The position numbers and the translations under genes are program-made. The notes under the pieces are model-generated. The model was not told where the DNA came from. It saw only the letters and a program-made list of their open reading frames with translations, and made no database searches. A stretch of DNA of 64,000 nucleotides from Tritrichomonas musculus (lineage: Eukaryota; Parabasalia; Tritrichomonadida; Tritrichomonadidae), in contig JAPFFF010000005.1 of the NCBI GenBank assembly GCA_039105265.1, positions 3,891,501-3,955,500 on the forward strand, read 5' to 3'. Each line of letters starts with the position of its first letter. The first letter of the stretch is position 1. This document shows, piece by piece, positions 9,220-18,638 of this stretch.

Positions 9220-9348
9220 TCATAATTAAAATCGTATTTTAATTTAGAAGCACTGTTAATGGTATACGGCAATGACAAAAATACAAAATCCGATGATTAT
9301 GGCTTAGTTGAATAAAATTTTCCTGCGAGACAAACAAAAGATTAGTAT

Positions 9349-9423
9349 TCAATCTGTTTTGAAAGCTGTACGGTCAGAAGCACCCTTTGTTACAAGATCG
9401 TTGAGAACCTCTTTAAATGTTGG

Positions 9424-9459
<36 letters not shown>

Positions 9460-9535
9460 ATCTTGTGACCATCGAGGATCGTAAAATAATAGGTATTTCA
9501 GGAGTAAATTCAGGACTTTCATCATTTTGAATGAC
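9349..9535 (-). pseudogene. Broken C-terminal piece of a TKL kinase gene
   Basis: The minus strand encodes RPTFKEVLNDLVTKG, almost the same as the kinase tail RPTFKEILDDLATKD of the 4584-6704 gene, preceded by WSQDQ (there WSQDP). The nucleotide match runs from the equivalent of about 5281 to 5425. Two differences stand out. Around 30 bases that should encode the stretch before WSQD are lost or replaced. A 33-base T run on the plus strand (9426-9458, poly-A in the coding sense) replaces the codons between WSQD and RPTF. Only this 3' part of the kinase domain is present, so it cannot make a kinase. It lies just outside the inverted repeat that brackets the next kinase gene. Confidence 0.7.
9426..9458. 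repeat. Homopolymer T run (33 bases)
   Basis: An uninterrupted T run inside the broken kinase copy. It replaces coding sequence found in the intact relative, so it may be a slippage expansion of the AAAAGAAAG stretch present at that place in the intact gene. Confidence 0.8.
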
Positions 9536-9584
9536 ATCTAAAATTTCTCACAATTTTTTGCCAAGCTCAAAAAGAAGGTTAGAT

Positions 9585-9684
9585 AAACTGGAATTCCTTT
9601 CAATTATCACTTTTTAAATAATTTTTTTCTCAGAAAAAATAATTGACATTTTTTAGCTTGTTATTTTTATTCAAAAGGTGGTTT
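9585..9684. repeat. Left arm of inverted repeat around kinase gene
   Basis: Reverse complement of 10912-11012 with roughly one difference in eight bases; the shared ends are AAACCNCNTTTTGAATAAAA and GGAATTCCAGTTT. A further weaker match (AAAAATTGTGAGNAATTTT) extends the pair to about 9540 and 11108. Confidence 0.7.
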
Positions 9685-9987
9685 GGTAATTTAATGTAGA
9701 AATAGAAAGCCATATTGAAAAAGTGGGTCTTTGCAAAGAATTAATTTTAGGAATTTCAAATTTTGGTTTCAAAATTAATTATCTAAAAAAAAAGATATAC
9801 TACATTTTAAAAGAATACCGCACCCTTAATCATGCATTATCTATGCTCTTTTTCAAATAATCTTTGTTTTTTAATTTTCGCGAGTAAAAAATAAATCATT
9901 CAATATTTGAAATAAATTCTTAGAAACCGTAAGTTTACATGCGAAATTCAATTTTTTTTCTTATGTTTACATTTTGTCAAAATTTTA

Positions 9988-10866
9988 ATGAGCCAATTTG
10001 AACAATATTTGGTTTCTTTGGATAAATATAATGTAATTAAAAAAATAGCCGAGGGGTCCTTTGCATCTATGCTATTAATTGAAGATAAAGAAGCCCATAA
10101 ACAATGCGTTGCCAAAATTTTTAAAAGTGTATCTAATGATAAAGAGCATATATTGGAAATGGTTGAAATAATGGCTCAATTGCACCATTCAACACTTGTA
10201 AAATTGGTAGGTTATTCACCTATTGACTTTAATGGCTGCGAAAATCTCACTATCATTACTGAATATGCATCAAATGGCTCTCTTTTGGAATTAATAAAAC
10301 AAAACACGCTGAATAATACACAACGACAAATTATTCTTATAGGTATATGCGATGGAGTGAGATTCCTTCATCAACAAAATTATATTCATCGAGATATAAA
10401 ACCAAGCAATATTATTATAGATGAAAATTTCCATCCTCAAATAAATGATTATTTCGATATTACCAAGTATACACCAGGAGTTCTACTTGATCAAAGTGTT
10501 GGAACTAAAGATTACATGGCCCCTGAAGTTTTTAACGATGATGGATACGGCCCTCAAGCTGATGTTTATTCGTTTGCAATCGTAATGTTACAAATTGTTA
10601 CAGGTAATCTACAGATTTATAATTTTAAAGAATTTCATGGTTTATATCACTTTTTAAAGTGCGTTTCACAAGGAAAACGCCCAGAATTTACTGTGCCAGT
10701 GAAACAATCAATCAAAACATTGATTGAAAAATGTTGGTCAGCAAAACCATCTGATAGGATGACATTTGATCAACTATTCCAAACTCTTGCCTACGATCCA
10801 GAATACTACCTTGATGATGTTGATGCAAATGCAGTGAAAGAATATGCAGATTCTTTAAGAAAATAA
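9988..10866 (+). CDS. TKL-type protein kinase, single domain
   Basis: 292 residues, essentially only a kinase domain. Seen: Lys43 in VAKIF, the catalytic loop HRDIKPSN at 134-141, APE at 178-180 after GTKDYM, and the tail KCWSAKPSDRMTF typical of tyrosine-kinase-like kinases. Two departures from consensus stand out. The glycine loop is AEGSFASML, with Ala at the first and third glycine positions. The metal-binding motif is DYF (154-156) rather than DFG, though Asp154 is kept. All three chemistry residues (Lys, catalytic Asp, metal Asp) remain, so weak or altered activity is as likely as none. The gene lies between inverted repeat arms at 9585-9684 and 10912-11012. No extra domain or membrane segment is seen. 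Confidence 0.8.
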   Translation: MSQFEQYLVSLDKYNVIKKIAEGSFASMLLIEDKEAHKQCVAKIFKSVSNDKEHILEMVEIMAQLHHSTLVKLVGYSPIDFNGCENLTIITEYASNGSLLELIKQNTLNNTQRQIILIGICDGVRFLHQQNYIHRDIKPSNIIIDENFHPQINDYFDITKYTPGVLLDQSVGTKDYMAPEVFNDDGYGPQADVYSFAIVMLQIVTGNLQIYNFKEFHGLYHFLKCVSQGKRPEFTVPVKQSIKTLIEKCWSAKPSDRMTFDQLFQTLAYDPEYYLDDVDANAVKEYADSLRK

Positions 10867-10911
10867 ATTCTGGAAAAATTTAAAATTCCGAAAAATTGAT
10901 TTCTTTCAATT

Positions 10912-11012
10912 AAACCACTTTTTGAATAAAAATAACAAGCTAAAAAATGTCAAGAATTGTTTCTGAGAAAAAAGTTATTCAAAAAGTGTTTAATTAAAAG
11001 GAATTCCAGTTT
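10912..11012. repeat. Right arm of inverted repeat around kinase gene
   Basis: Partner of 9585-9684; it begins 46 bases after the kinase stop codon. Together the arms frame a segment of about 1.4 kb that contains one whole kinase gene and its upstream region. Confidence 0.7.
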
Positions 11013-11395
11013 GTGCTAAGCTCAAAAAGTAGGTTTCACAAACTTGTTATTTTTTTGAGAATCCTCTGAAATTTTTGAATGTAATCATTAAAAATTGTGA
11101 GGAATTTTGAATAATTGATATATAAGTGTGCAGTTCGTTTTTAATATTTCAATATATACACTGTTTTTGATATAATAGCTTTTTGCTAACCTTAATAATT
11201 TGCAGATAATCTTTTTTATAAAAATTGGATTATCATGCAGCAATTATAAAACGCATTTCAGAAGGAAACTTATCACTGAATTATTTAATTTGACAATTTT
11301 ATTTGTTCATGTCTCTTGTTGGATAGTCTAATAATTATGTAAATGACCAGTTAAAAATGATATTATTGCCATTTTTTGATGAAGTTTCATTCGTA

Positions 11396-11429
<34 letters not shown>

Positions 11430-11554
11430 ACGATTCCACGAACTTTTTTGGCATCCTATATTCTTATACAATACCTATTTAAGCTTTTTGTGTGCTTCAA
11501 ATGGATTTAATAACATATAATTTTTTATTTATAATATATAAATAAAATGAAACT
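11013..11554. other. AT-rich spacer with A run
   Basis: Lies between the convergent kinase and XRN-like genes. It contains a run of 31 A at 11397-11427 and no supported gene. Confidence 0.5.
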
Positions 11555-14500
11555 TTAGACAGGAACAACCAACTTCAGCACAGTGTATGGGAATTCAACG
11601 ACACAGTCGTTTGAGAAGTTGTTCTTCATTCTGTAGTTAGTGAAAGTGATTGCGAAGCTTGGTCTAATGGGAGTGTCGAGACATATGACAGCCTTTTGAT
11701 TTCTGTTGTTTGCGCACACAATTGTGCCGTAGCTTCCAAAGACGCCGAGGCCTCTGTTTTTCTGTAGAACGACTCTATCGCCAGCCTTGAATGTCTGTCT
11801 TGGAGTGTGTTCGTAGCTGTTCAAGACTGTCAATTTGTCGAGTTCGAATGTTAGCGCAACGTTGCACGTGCATGTCAATTTGTTAGGTCTGATAATGTTG
11901 TCGATCTGGCGGATTGACTCGATTGAGAGCGATGATGAGTCGAAAGGATAGAAGATTGACGCGTTGACAGATTTGTGGTGCTTGAAAAAGTTATCAAGAC
12001 GCGAGATGACTGTGGCACGGACAGAAGTTGGAAGCTCGATTGAAAATGGAACGTTTCCTTCTGTTTCTTCATCTGGCGGAAGGCTGACATTGAAGTTGTC
12101 TTCAAAGTCCGTGTCGTCGTTGTCTGTTTCTGGCTCGTTGAGATAAAGCATGCGTTTTTCAAGTGTTCGATCATCAATTTCAAACCTCGAACCACCGCCA
12201 CGACCACGACCACCTCGGCCTCTTCCTCTGCCGCCTCTTCCACGTCCTCCTCTGTCTGCCGAATGGTCATTTTGTCCTTGGTTGTGTTGCTGTCCGCCTC
12301 TTCCGCGTCCGCCTCTGTTTCCTCTTTTCTTTTCCGTGTCTGAATGATCACTTTGTCCTTGGTTGTGTTGTTGTTGTCCACCTCGGCCTCCTCTTCCGCG
12401 TCCTCCTCTGTTTCCTCTTCTCTTTTCTGCATCTGAATGATTCTCTCTTTGTTGATGTTGTCCGCCTCTTCCTCTATTCTTCTTGCCTCCTGTTTCGTGT
12501 CCTTTATTTTGATTTTTTTGTGGTTCGGGCTGACTGTTTTGTGAATCATCAGATGCTGCAGGAATTTCAAAATCGTCTGAATCTGGCTGACTGTTTTGTG
12601 AATCATCAGATGCTGCAGGAATTTCAAAATCGTCTGAATCTGATTGAATTACAGTTTCGTTAGTTTCTTCATTTTGTGGCTCATCTTCGTTGTCATTTTC
12701 GGCATCCAAATCGACAATGTCATTTGCGTTTTCATGCTCGCTTTCATCAGAATTTGTCTGAACTTCTTCTTTGTCATCGTTACTTGTTTCTGTTGTGCCA
12801 TCGTCATCGTTTCTTTCAACTTTTTCAAGCTTGATTTCTGGTTCTTTATCATCATCTTTGTTTTTGTTTTTATTTTTCTTTTTGTTTTTGTTCTTCTTTT
12901 TCTTATTTTTATTTGCCTTTTTCTCAGCTTCTTTTTCCATTTCTCTCTCGATCTCTTTCTCAACTCTCTTGTCTGTCTGTGCAGCAGACTGCTCGATCAA
13001 TTGCTTGAATATCTTCGGCTGATTCAGGTACTTCTTTGCAATTGGAACAGCAGCTTTCGAGAACATGAAATGCTTGTCTTCATTCTGTATGCAATAGCCA
13101 CACATGAGCTTATTGTAGCGTGTTGAGTAGAACTTGATTGCAATGTTGGAATCATCTGGCATCAGAATCAATCTGGATGCAATGAATGGCACTGCTTCCT
13201 GCGAAATTCCAACCTGCTGTGCAAACTGTTCTTCTGTCAAGTAATTAGAAGAGTCAGCAGCAACAATATTCCTGATTTGGGCATCGATTTCTTTGTTTGG
13301 AATTGTGCAATTGATTGTCGCTGTTCTGCTGTTTTGATCGATGCTCGTTATCTGTCCAACATAGCCGTTTTGCGTGATTGTCAAATCGCCAATATTTGGA
13401 TTCTTCATGAAGGAATTGACTTGTGAAGGATTTGGAACCAACATCGCATAAGGCGCGTAAATTATGACATCTTTTGTATTCTCTTTTTTGTTAAGATATT
13501 GCAATAAAAGAGTGACTTTGAAAAAGATTGTTTTTTCTTTCAATTTGTTAATTTCTTCTTCATTCATTTCATTCTTGTTATCATTTTCATTCTCATTTGT
13601 ATTTTGAGCATTTTTAGTATCATCTTCTGTCTCTTCTTGTTTGTTTTCTGTTTGTTCTTCTTGTTTTTCTCCTTGTTTGTTTTTGCCTTTATTCTTCTTC
13701 CTCCTATTTTTCTTGGATTTATTCTTTTTGTTTTGGTCTTTTTTCTTGAGCGGATCTTTTATTGCAATTTCACGAAAAGCATTTTTTCTATCTTCTTCAG
13801 AAATATCATCATATTTGAGCACTTCTTTAACAGTTGCTGGAATCTTGTAAGGACGTGTGAAGAAGACCATTTGACCGATCATTTCATTTGCCTTTTCAAA
13901 CGTAAGATCTTCCATAACTGGCCAATATTCTGGCTCAAAGACTCCCATCTGAACTCCGCTAGTTCTGTATTGGAATGGCACCAAATTCTTTTTCCCTCTT
14001 GTGCACAAATCGATCATATCTTTTTTAATGTAACCATTGTTCTGATACACGTAGCAAATAGCTGGTGCTGGTTCAGTTTCAGGCGAGTTCAAATTCAACT
14101 CCTGTTCATATTGACACACGGTTTGAATTACCAATTCAATGTCAATTTTTTTCATTGAATCTTCTTCCTCTTCTTCTTCTTTATTATCATCCTCTTTATT
14201 TTCTTCATCTTTCTTTTTGTTTTTATTTTTCTTTTTGTTTTTCTTCTTCTTGTTCTTCTTCTTTTGGCTTTTTTCAAGCATGTAAGCAACTGGCGATTCT
14301 GGTGCTTTTAATTTTTCAATCAGCTTCTTATCGATTCCTTCATCAACGTGTCCGCCACTCAAAACAAACTGGACAGGACGTGTCAAATACTGGAAATTTT
14401 CAGTGAAATCATTTATTGGCTTCAGTATTGAGTCCACATAATCAACGGCTGCTGAAAGAGGCGGTGCATACTCGTACTTGTAGTAATACGAATAAGAAGG

Positions 14501-15931
14501 GCATCCGTACTTGTATAGATACATTGTCCACGCAATTGTCTCGAAGTAACTCCTCGACATTTCTTCAACGGGTGAATTTGGGAACATATTTTCAAATGCA
14601 ATCAAGTAACCTTTTTTTGTGCTTTCATCTTTGGCAATGTACTTCTTAATCAACGTGTCCAGGAACAATTTGACATTGTCCAATTGAAAGCTGCCATCTT
14701 TGAAGAGGACAAAATCATGATTTTGTGAAAGAATCGATTTGTAGAGGTTAAAAAGAATGTCCATTGAAACGGCTGGAAGATCTGGGAAAACTGGAGTAAA
14801 GTCATTTGACACAAGGATTGTCATCATGACAAGATCATCGATTCTATTTATGAGTTCTTGTTCGGTTGCATTCAATTCAAGGCCGATAGAATCTCTCAAA
14901 ACTTTTATGTCAATTAAAAGTGCTGTCAAATCATCTCTAACAAAGTTTATGAGAGTGATGTTTTTGATATAAGTTTGTAGGGATAAGTTTATGAGATCAT
15001 TGTCCATTGAACAGATACAAACTTTAGTGTTTGGATCCCAACTTGGCTGATTAGATTCATATCTGAGGAAATCCATGATTTTGTGTTCTGCTTCTCCCTG
15101 AACAAAGGAATCACTGATAATAACTCTTCTTTTTTGGTAAAGTGGATCTGATTTAAGTTTTATTTGAACAAAGTTTTTGAATTCTTTTCGAAATTCTATT
15201 AAAAACTCATTAATACCTGGAACAACTTCTTTGTCATAATCAGCCCTTTTTACTGTATTTAAAAATTCATCAACACTCAATAACTTCGGCATTTCTTCTT
15301 CATCAAGTTCGATATCTTCTTCTTCTTGTCCCGGGGTTTGTTCTATCTTTTCTTTTTTAGCTTTTTTGGCCTTTTTAACTCGTTTTTCGTTGATTTTGTC
15401 AACCATTTCTTTTACTTTTTGAGTTATGTCAGTATTATCTGTTTGATTGTTGTTTTCTTCTCCCAGTTTTGAGAATTCTTTAAATGCTTCTTCTAATTCA
15501 GCATCATCACCGGCACTTAAGTCATCAAGGTCTAATATCTCGTTATCATCATCTTTTTCACTTGAAACATAACCTTCATTCTCCATAAGCTGCTTTGCTA
15601 AACGGTTTGCTTCTTTTCTTGATAATTCAATTTTTCGAAATCTTTTTAGAATTGCTTTGGCATACGGAATAAGCCCATTTATGGATTCGAATGAAAAGAA
15701 TATTACTTTGTTTGGTTGTGAGAATTGTACAAGTCTATCTATATCTGAGAGGATATTGCACATTAAAATGCTAGAATTTGAATAAGGTTTTGCTGTAGCC
15801 TTAAAAATTGCTAAAACATATTGTGGAATATCAACAAAAAGCATATCATAGTTTTCAAATGTTGGCGAAGTTTCTCTAACAACTCTTGGATATCTTTCCT
15901 TAATCCAACTAAGAAGTTTTTTAACACCCAT
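11555..15931 (-). CDS. XRN-family 5'-3' exoribonuclease with acidic inserts and RGG tail
   Basis: 1458 residues. The start MGVKKLLSWIKERYPRV matches the conserved XRN N-terminus (MGVPKFFRWISERYP in others). Acidic-metal-site residues are visible: Asp34, Glu280 and Glu282 in VQGEAEHKIMDFL, Asp310 and Asp312 in CSMDNDLINL, and Asp377 in VSNDFTP. The motif usually written DGVAPRAK is changed here (SFESINGLIPYAK), and Asp34 is followed by IPQ rather than MNG. XRN enzymes degrade 5'-monophosphate RNA in mRNA decay or nuclear RNA turnover. Low-complexity Lys/Glu inserts occur near residues 125-215, 560-600, 700-760 and 1000-1130. A 20-residue acidic unit (SDDFEIPAASDD) is repeated near 1097-1133. 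Arg-Gly-Gly repeats at about 1150-1247 suggest RNA binding. An SH3-like GDRVVLQKN... segment lies near the end. Family confidence is high; full activity is less certain. Confidence 0.85.
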   Translation of the reverse strand: MGVKKLLSWIKERYPRVVRETSPTFENYDMLFVDIPQYVLAIFKATAKPYSNSSILMCNILSDIDRLVQFSQPNKVIFFSFESINGLIPYAKAILKRFRKIELSRKEANRLAKQLMENEGYVSSEKDDDNEILDLDDLSAGDDAELEEAFKEFSKLGEENNNQTDNTDITQKVKEMVDKINEKRVKKAKKAKKEKIEQTPGQEEEDIELDEEEMPKLLSVDEFLNTVKRADYDKEVVPGINEFLIEFRKEFKNFVQIKLKSDPLYQKRRVIISDSFVQGEAEHKIMDFLRYESNQPSWDPNTKVCICSMDNDLINLSLQTYIKNITLINFVRDDLTALLIDIKVLRDSIGLELNATEQELINRIDDLVMMTILVSNDFTPVFPDLPAVSMDILFNLYKSILSQNHDFVLFKDGSFQLDNVKLFLDTLIKKYIAKDESTKKGYLIAFENMFPNSPVEEMSRSYFETIAWTMYLYKYGCPSYSYYYKYEYAPPLSAAVDYVDSILKPINDFTENFQYLTRPVQFVLSGGHVDEGIDKKLIEKLKAPESPVAYMLEKSQKKKNKKKKNKKKNKNKKKDEENKEDDNKEEEEEEDSMKKIDIELVIQTVCQYEQELNLNSPETEPAPAICYVYQNNGYIKKDMIDLCTRGKKNLVPFQYRTSGVQMGVFEPEYWPVMEDLTFEKANEMIGQMVFFTRPYKIPATVKEVLKYDDISEEDRKNAFREIAIKDPLKKKDQNKKNKSKKNRRKKNKGKNKQGEKQEEQTENKQEETEDDTKNAQNTNENENDNKNEMNEEEINKLKEKTIFFKVTLLLQYLNKKENTKDVIIYAPYAMLVPNPSQVNSFMKNPNIGDLTITQNGYVGQITSIDQNSRTATINCTIPNKEIDAQIRNIVAADSSNYLTEEQFAQQVGISQEAVPFIASRLILMPDDSNIAIKFYSTRYNKLMCGYCIQNEDKHFMFSKAAVPIAKKYLNQPKIFKQLIEQSAAQTDKRVEKEIEREMEKEAEKKANKNKKKKNKNKKKNKNKNKDDDKEPEIKLEKVERNDDDGTTETSNDDKEEVQTNSDESEHENANDIVDLDAENDNEDEPQNEETNETVIQSDSDDFEIPAASDDSQNSQPDSDDFEIPAASDDSQNSQPEPQKNQNKGHETGGKKNRGRGGQHQQRENHSDAEKRRGNRGGRGRGGRGGQQQHNQGQSDHSDTEKKRGNRGGRGRGGQQHNQGQNDHSADRGGRGRGGRGRGRGGRGRGGGSRFEIDDRTLEKRMLYLNEPETDNDDTDFEDNFNVSLPPDEETEGNVPFSIELPTSVRATVISRLDNFFKHHKSVNASIFYPFDSSSLSIESIRQIDNIIRPNKLTCTCNVALTFELDKLTVLNSYEHTPRQTFKAGDRVVLQKNRGLGVFGSYGTIVCANNRNQKAVICLDTPIRPSFAITFTNYRMKNNFSNDCVVEFPYTVLKLVVPV

Positions 15932-15937
15932 TTTAAA

Positions 15938-15943
15938 AAATGA
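15938..15943 (-). promoter_or_regulatory. Possible initiator (Inr) element
   Basis: Minus-strand TCATTT ends 7 bases before the ATG of the XRN-like gene. It fits the trichomonad TCAYW initiator, which typically lies within about 20 bases of the start codon. Confidence 0.35.
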
Positions 15944-16062
15944 TATTACAAAGTCAAAATTTTTTCATAAAAAAAAAAAAAAAAAAAAAACAAAAACAAA
16001 GTCAAATTATACGATAAAAACTTTTTGAAAATAACCTATTGAAATAATTTGTAAACAAAACT

Positions 16063-16988
16063 AAAGTAGATGACACTTGGAATTCAGGTCGGGTCCCTCT
16101 CAAAAAGTGTAGTGTCAAATGGAAAAATCTCGATGAATTCAAGAGTATTTTATCAAACAATTAAAGAATCTAAAAATGCATAAAATATCTTTGCACTTTT
16201 ATATTTGCGTATATGAGATTTGAATTAAAAAGGTGTAAATTGCCGATACAATTATAAGTTGCATGACCTAATGGTTTTATAATTTTTTTTTGAAAATTTT
16301 AATCTTTTTGATATTTGCACATATGTTATGATTATTCATTAGACGCGTTTTAAGAAATATTATTTCTATAAAGAGAAAATTAGTAAAAATTAATACGTTA
16401 ATCAAAATTTTAATTTCAATACTTTTAACATCAAGTATAACATCATTTTTATGAAAGAAGCAACACCAATTAGTTCTCCAAACGCATCAACAAGATTTAA
16501 AATTTTGTTTTTTTAGCAGTTACAACGTACAAAAGTTTTTTTATTAAAAATATTAAGGTTGTTAAACTAGAATGCTAAAAAAGTGGTGTCAATTATATAC
16601 ATCTTTATCTAATTATTTTTTGAGGCATTTAAGAAAAATCGTATTCTGGTGTAGGCTCTTGATCTAAATCTTCATATTCAAATTCATCATTCGCTTCTAA
16701 AGTTTGTTCGAGAATGCTTGTTAGTCTATTTGTATATTCATTATATACTTCCAAGTTTGTTTCTGGCAATATTATTTTACGCATCAACAAGATTTTTTAA
16801 TAATTATATCAGTAAAATCAGAATTTTGACACTTTTATTATAATTTCATAAATGGATTTTATAATATTTTTAATTAATAATCATTAGAATTATTTAATTT
16901 TCATTTTTTCTTTTCTTCGTATTTTTGCGATCTCACTTTTTGAAATGGGGCCCGAAATTTAAAAAATTCAATAAGTGTCATCTACTTT
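16063..16988. mobile_element. Non-autonomous DNA element with terminal inverted repeats
   Basis: The ends are inverted copies of AAAGTAGATGACACTT (16063-16078 and 16973-16988). After a diverged gap a second match follows: CGGGTCCCTCTCAAAAAGTG on the left against CGGGCCCCATTTCAAAAAGTG on the right, giving an imperfect terminal repeat of about 55 bases. If the repeat proper starts at GATGACAC, both ends are flanked by TA, as in Tc1/mariner insertions; this is only one of several possible borders. Inside, ACGCATCAACAAGATTT occurs twice (about 16479 and 16779) and one short reading frame is listed separately. No transposase is recognised. Confidence 0.55.
16629..16784 (-). CDS. Short acidic reading frame inside the 16.1-17.0 kb element
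   Basis: 51 residues from ATG (16784) to stop, starting MRKIILPETNLEVYNEYTNR and ending in an acidic Glu/Asp-rich tail. Its amino-acid make-up is unlike translated spacer (few Lys/Asn/Ile/Phe runs). It sits inside the terminal-repeat element and could be the remains of a transposon gene or of a captured host gene. No family is recognised. Confidence 0.3.
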   Translation of the reverse strand: MRKIILPETNLEVYNEYTNRLTSILEQTLEANDEFEYEDLDQEPTPEYDFS

Positions 16989-17402
16989 ATTTCTATTAAA
17001 ATAACGGTTTTATTGCAATCTATTTTATATAGAACTTCCATTAGAGTTGGTATTTGATCATCAACTATATCTTTAAATCTAAAACTGATACCAATACTAA
17101 TGGAATTTCTAATGAATTTTTAATTTTCTTTTATATATATATATTCTCTGATATTTTTGAAATACAATAATATATAAAATATGTATGCATTTATTTAGTT
17201 AATTGGGAAAAAAAAAAAATTCCCCAAAATTTGTGAAGATTAAAAAAAATTACCAAATATGATTGCTTTCATAAAAAGTGTTTTATTTTTTAAATTGGAA
17301 AAAATATAACGAATATTCATTAAAAAAAGTAGATTTTCCTCAAATGCAACTATTTTTGATATTTTCTATATCATAATGATTTTTAGTATTAATAACTTCA
17401 GA

Positions 17403-18638
17403 TTATTCAATCACACATATATTAAAATGTGAGTTTGTTGTTATTATTTGAACTCTTGGATCTACATCAATTGAATTTTTGAGAGAAAGAGGAATATAAA
17501 TTTGTTCAAGAGAATTGCATCCAATAAAAATATCTTCTCCAACTTTAGTCACTGACGAAGGAATTGAAATTTGCTTAAGAGATTCACATCCCATGAAAGC
17601 ATAATCACCAATTGATGTTACAGAAGAAGGAATTGAAATTTGAATAAGTGATAAACAGTCATAAAAAGTTCCATTTTCAATTGCTTTTACAGATGAAGGA
17701 ATAACAATTTGCTTTAGTGATGAACACATATTGAAAGCACCTTCGCCAATTTCAGTTACTGATGAAGGAATAGCAATTTGACTGAGTGATTTACATAAAT
17801 AGAAAGCATTTTTACCAATTTTTGTTATTGAAGAAGGAATTTCTATTTGTACGAGTGATGAACAGCCACAAAAAGTTTTTTCTTCAATTGAAGTTAATGA
17901 AGGAGGCAATGATATTTGCTTCAATTTGACGCATGATATAAAAGCATTTCTTTCAATTTTTTTTACAGAAGAAGGAATGAAGATTTGCTCCAATGATGTG
18001 CACTTTTCGAATGTCTCTTCTTTAATTAGAGTCAAAGATGAAGGAATTGATATTTGTGTCAATGATGAGCAAAGTGCAAAAGCTTTTTTCCCAATAGAAG
18101 TCACAGATGTTGGAATTGATACTTGCTTCAACAATAAACAGTGATTGAAAGCATCTTCTCCAATTGATGTCACAGATGATGGAATAGATATTCGAGTCAA
18201 TGAATAACAAAAAAGAAACGCAGCTTTGCCAATCTTTTTTACAGATGAAGGAATCTGAATCTGCGATAATAATGAGCATCCACCAAAAGCATAATCTCCA
18301 ATTGATGTTACAGATGATGGAATTTGAATCTGCGTTAATGATGAGCATCCATAAAAAGCATTATCTCCAATTGATGTTACAGATGATGGAATTGTGACAT
18401 GAGCTAATGATGAGCATTGACTGAAAGCTTCACTTTCAATTGTAGTTACAGATGAAGAAATATCTATTTGAGTAAGCTTTTTACATCTATAAAAACACCG
18501 TTTTTCTATACTATTTACTTGTTTTGTTAAAAAATCAATTATTTCATAATTATCTCTCTTCGCTGCTAGAAGAAAAAAGCTAATATTAAAATATAATAAA
18601 TGATGAATTTCATTTAAATAGATGAAACGAAACTTCAA
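17403..18638 (-). CDS. BspA-like LRR_5 protein (probable 3' part of a DUF3447-LRR gene)
   Basis: 411 residues made almost wholly of about 14 LRR_5 units of 23 residues with the phrase IPSSVTSIGDYAFxGCSSL. The first protein-like residues are LLAAKRDNYEIIDFLTKQVN, an ankyrin-repeat end; in the relative at 25949-28567 the same kind of segment (AAEHNQVDVIYYLLSKVE) links an N-terminal DUF3447 region to LRR_5 repeats. The DUF3447 part here lies upstream at 18805-20061, separated by an AT-rich stretch. So this is probably the second half of one gene: the real coding sequence should begin near AAKRDNYE, with the first 20 or so residues being spacer. The LRR part is likely a protein-binding scaffold. 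No signal peptide is seen, so a cytoplasmic location is likely. Confidence 0.7.
   Translation of the reverse strand: MKFRFIYLNEIHHLLYFNISFFLLAAKRDNYEIIDFLTKQVNSIEKRCFYRCKKLTQIDISSSVTTIESEAFSQCSSLAHVTIPSSVTSIGDNAFYGCSSLTQIQIPSSVTSIGDYAFGGCSLLSQIQIPSSVKKIGKAAFLFCYSLTRISIPSSVTSIGEDAFNHCLLLKQVSIPTSVTSIGKKAFALCSSLTQISIPSSLTLIKEETFEKCTSLEQIFIPSSVKKIERNAFISCVKLKQISLPPSLTSIEEKTFCGCSSLVQIEIPSSITKIGKNAFYLCKSLSQIAIPSSVTEIGEGAFNMCSSLKQIVIPSSVKAIENGTFYDCLSLIQISIPSSVTSIGDYAFMGCESLKQISIPSSVTKVGEDIFIGCNSLEQIYIPLSLKNSIDVDPRVQIITTNSHFNICVIE

Noticed and set aside
12163-13126. Long plus-strand frames rich in Leu, Phe, Ser and Cys
   Set aside because: They are antisense shadows of the low-complexity RGG and Lys/Glu parts of the XRN-like gene.
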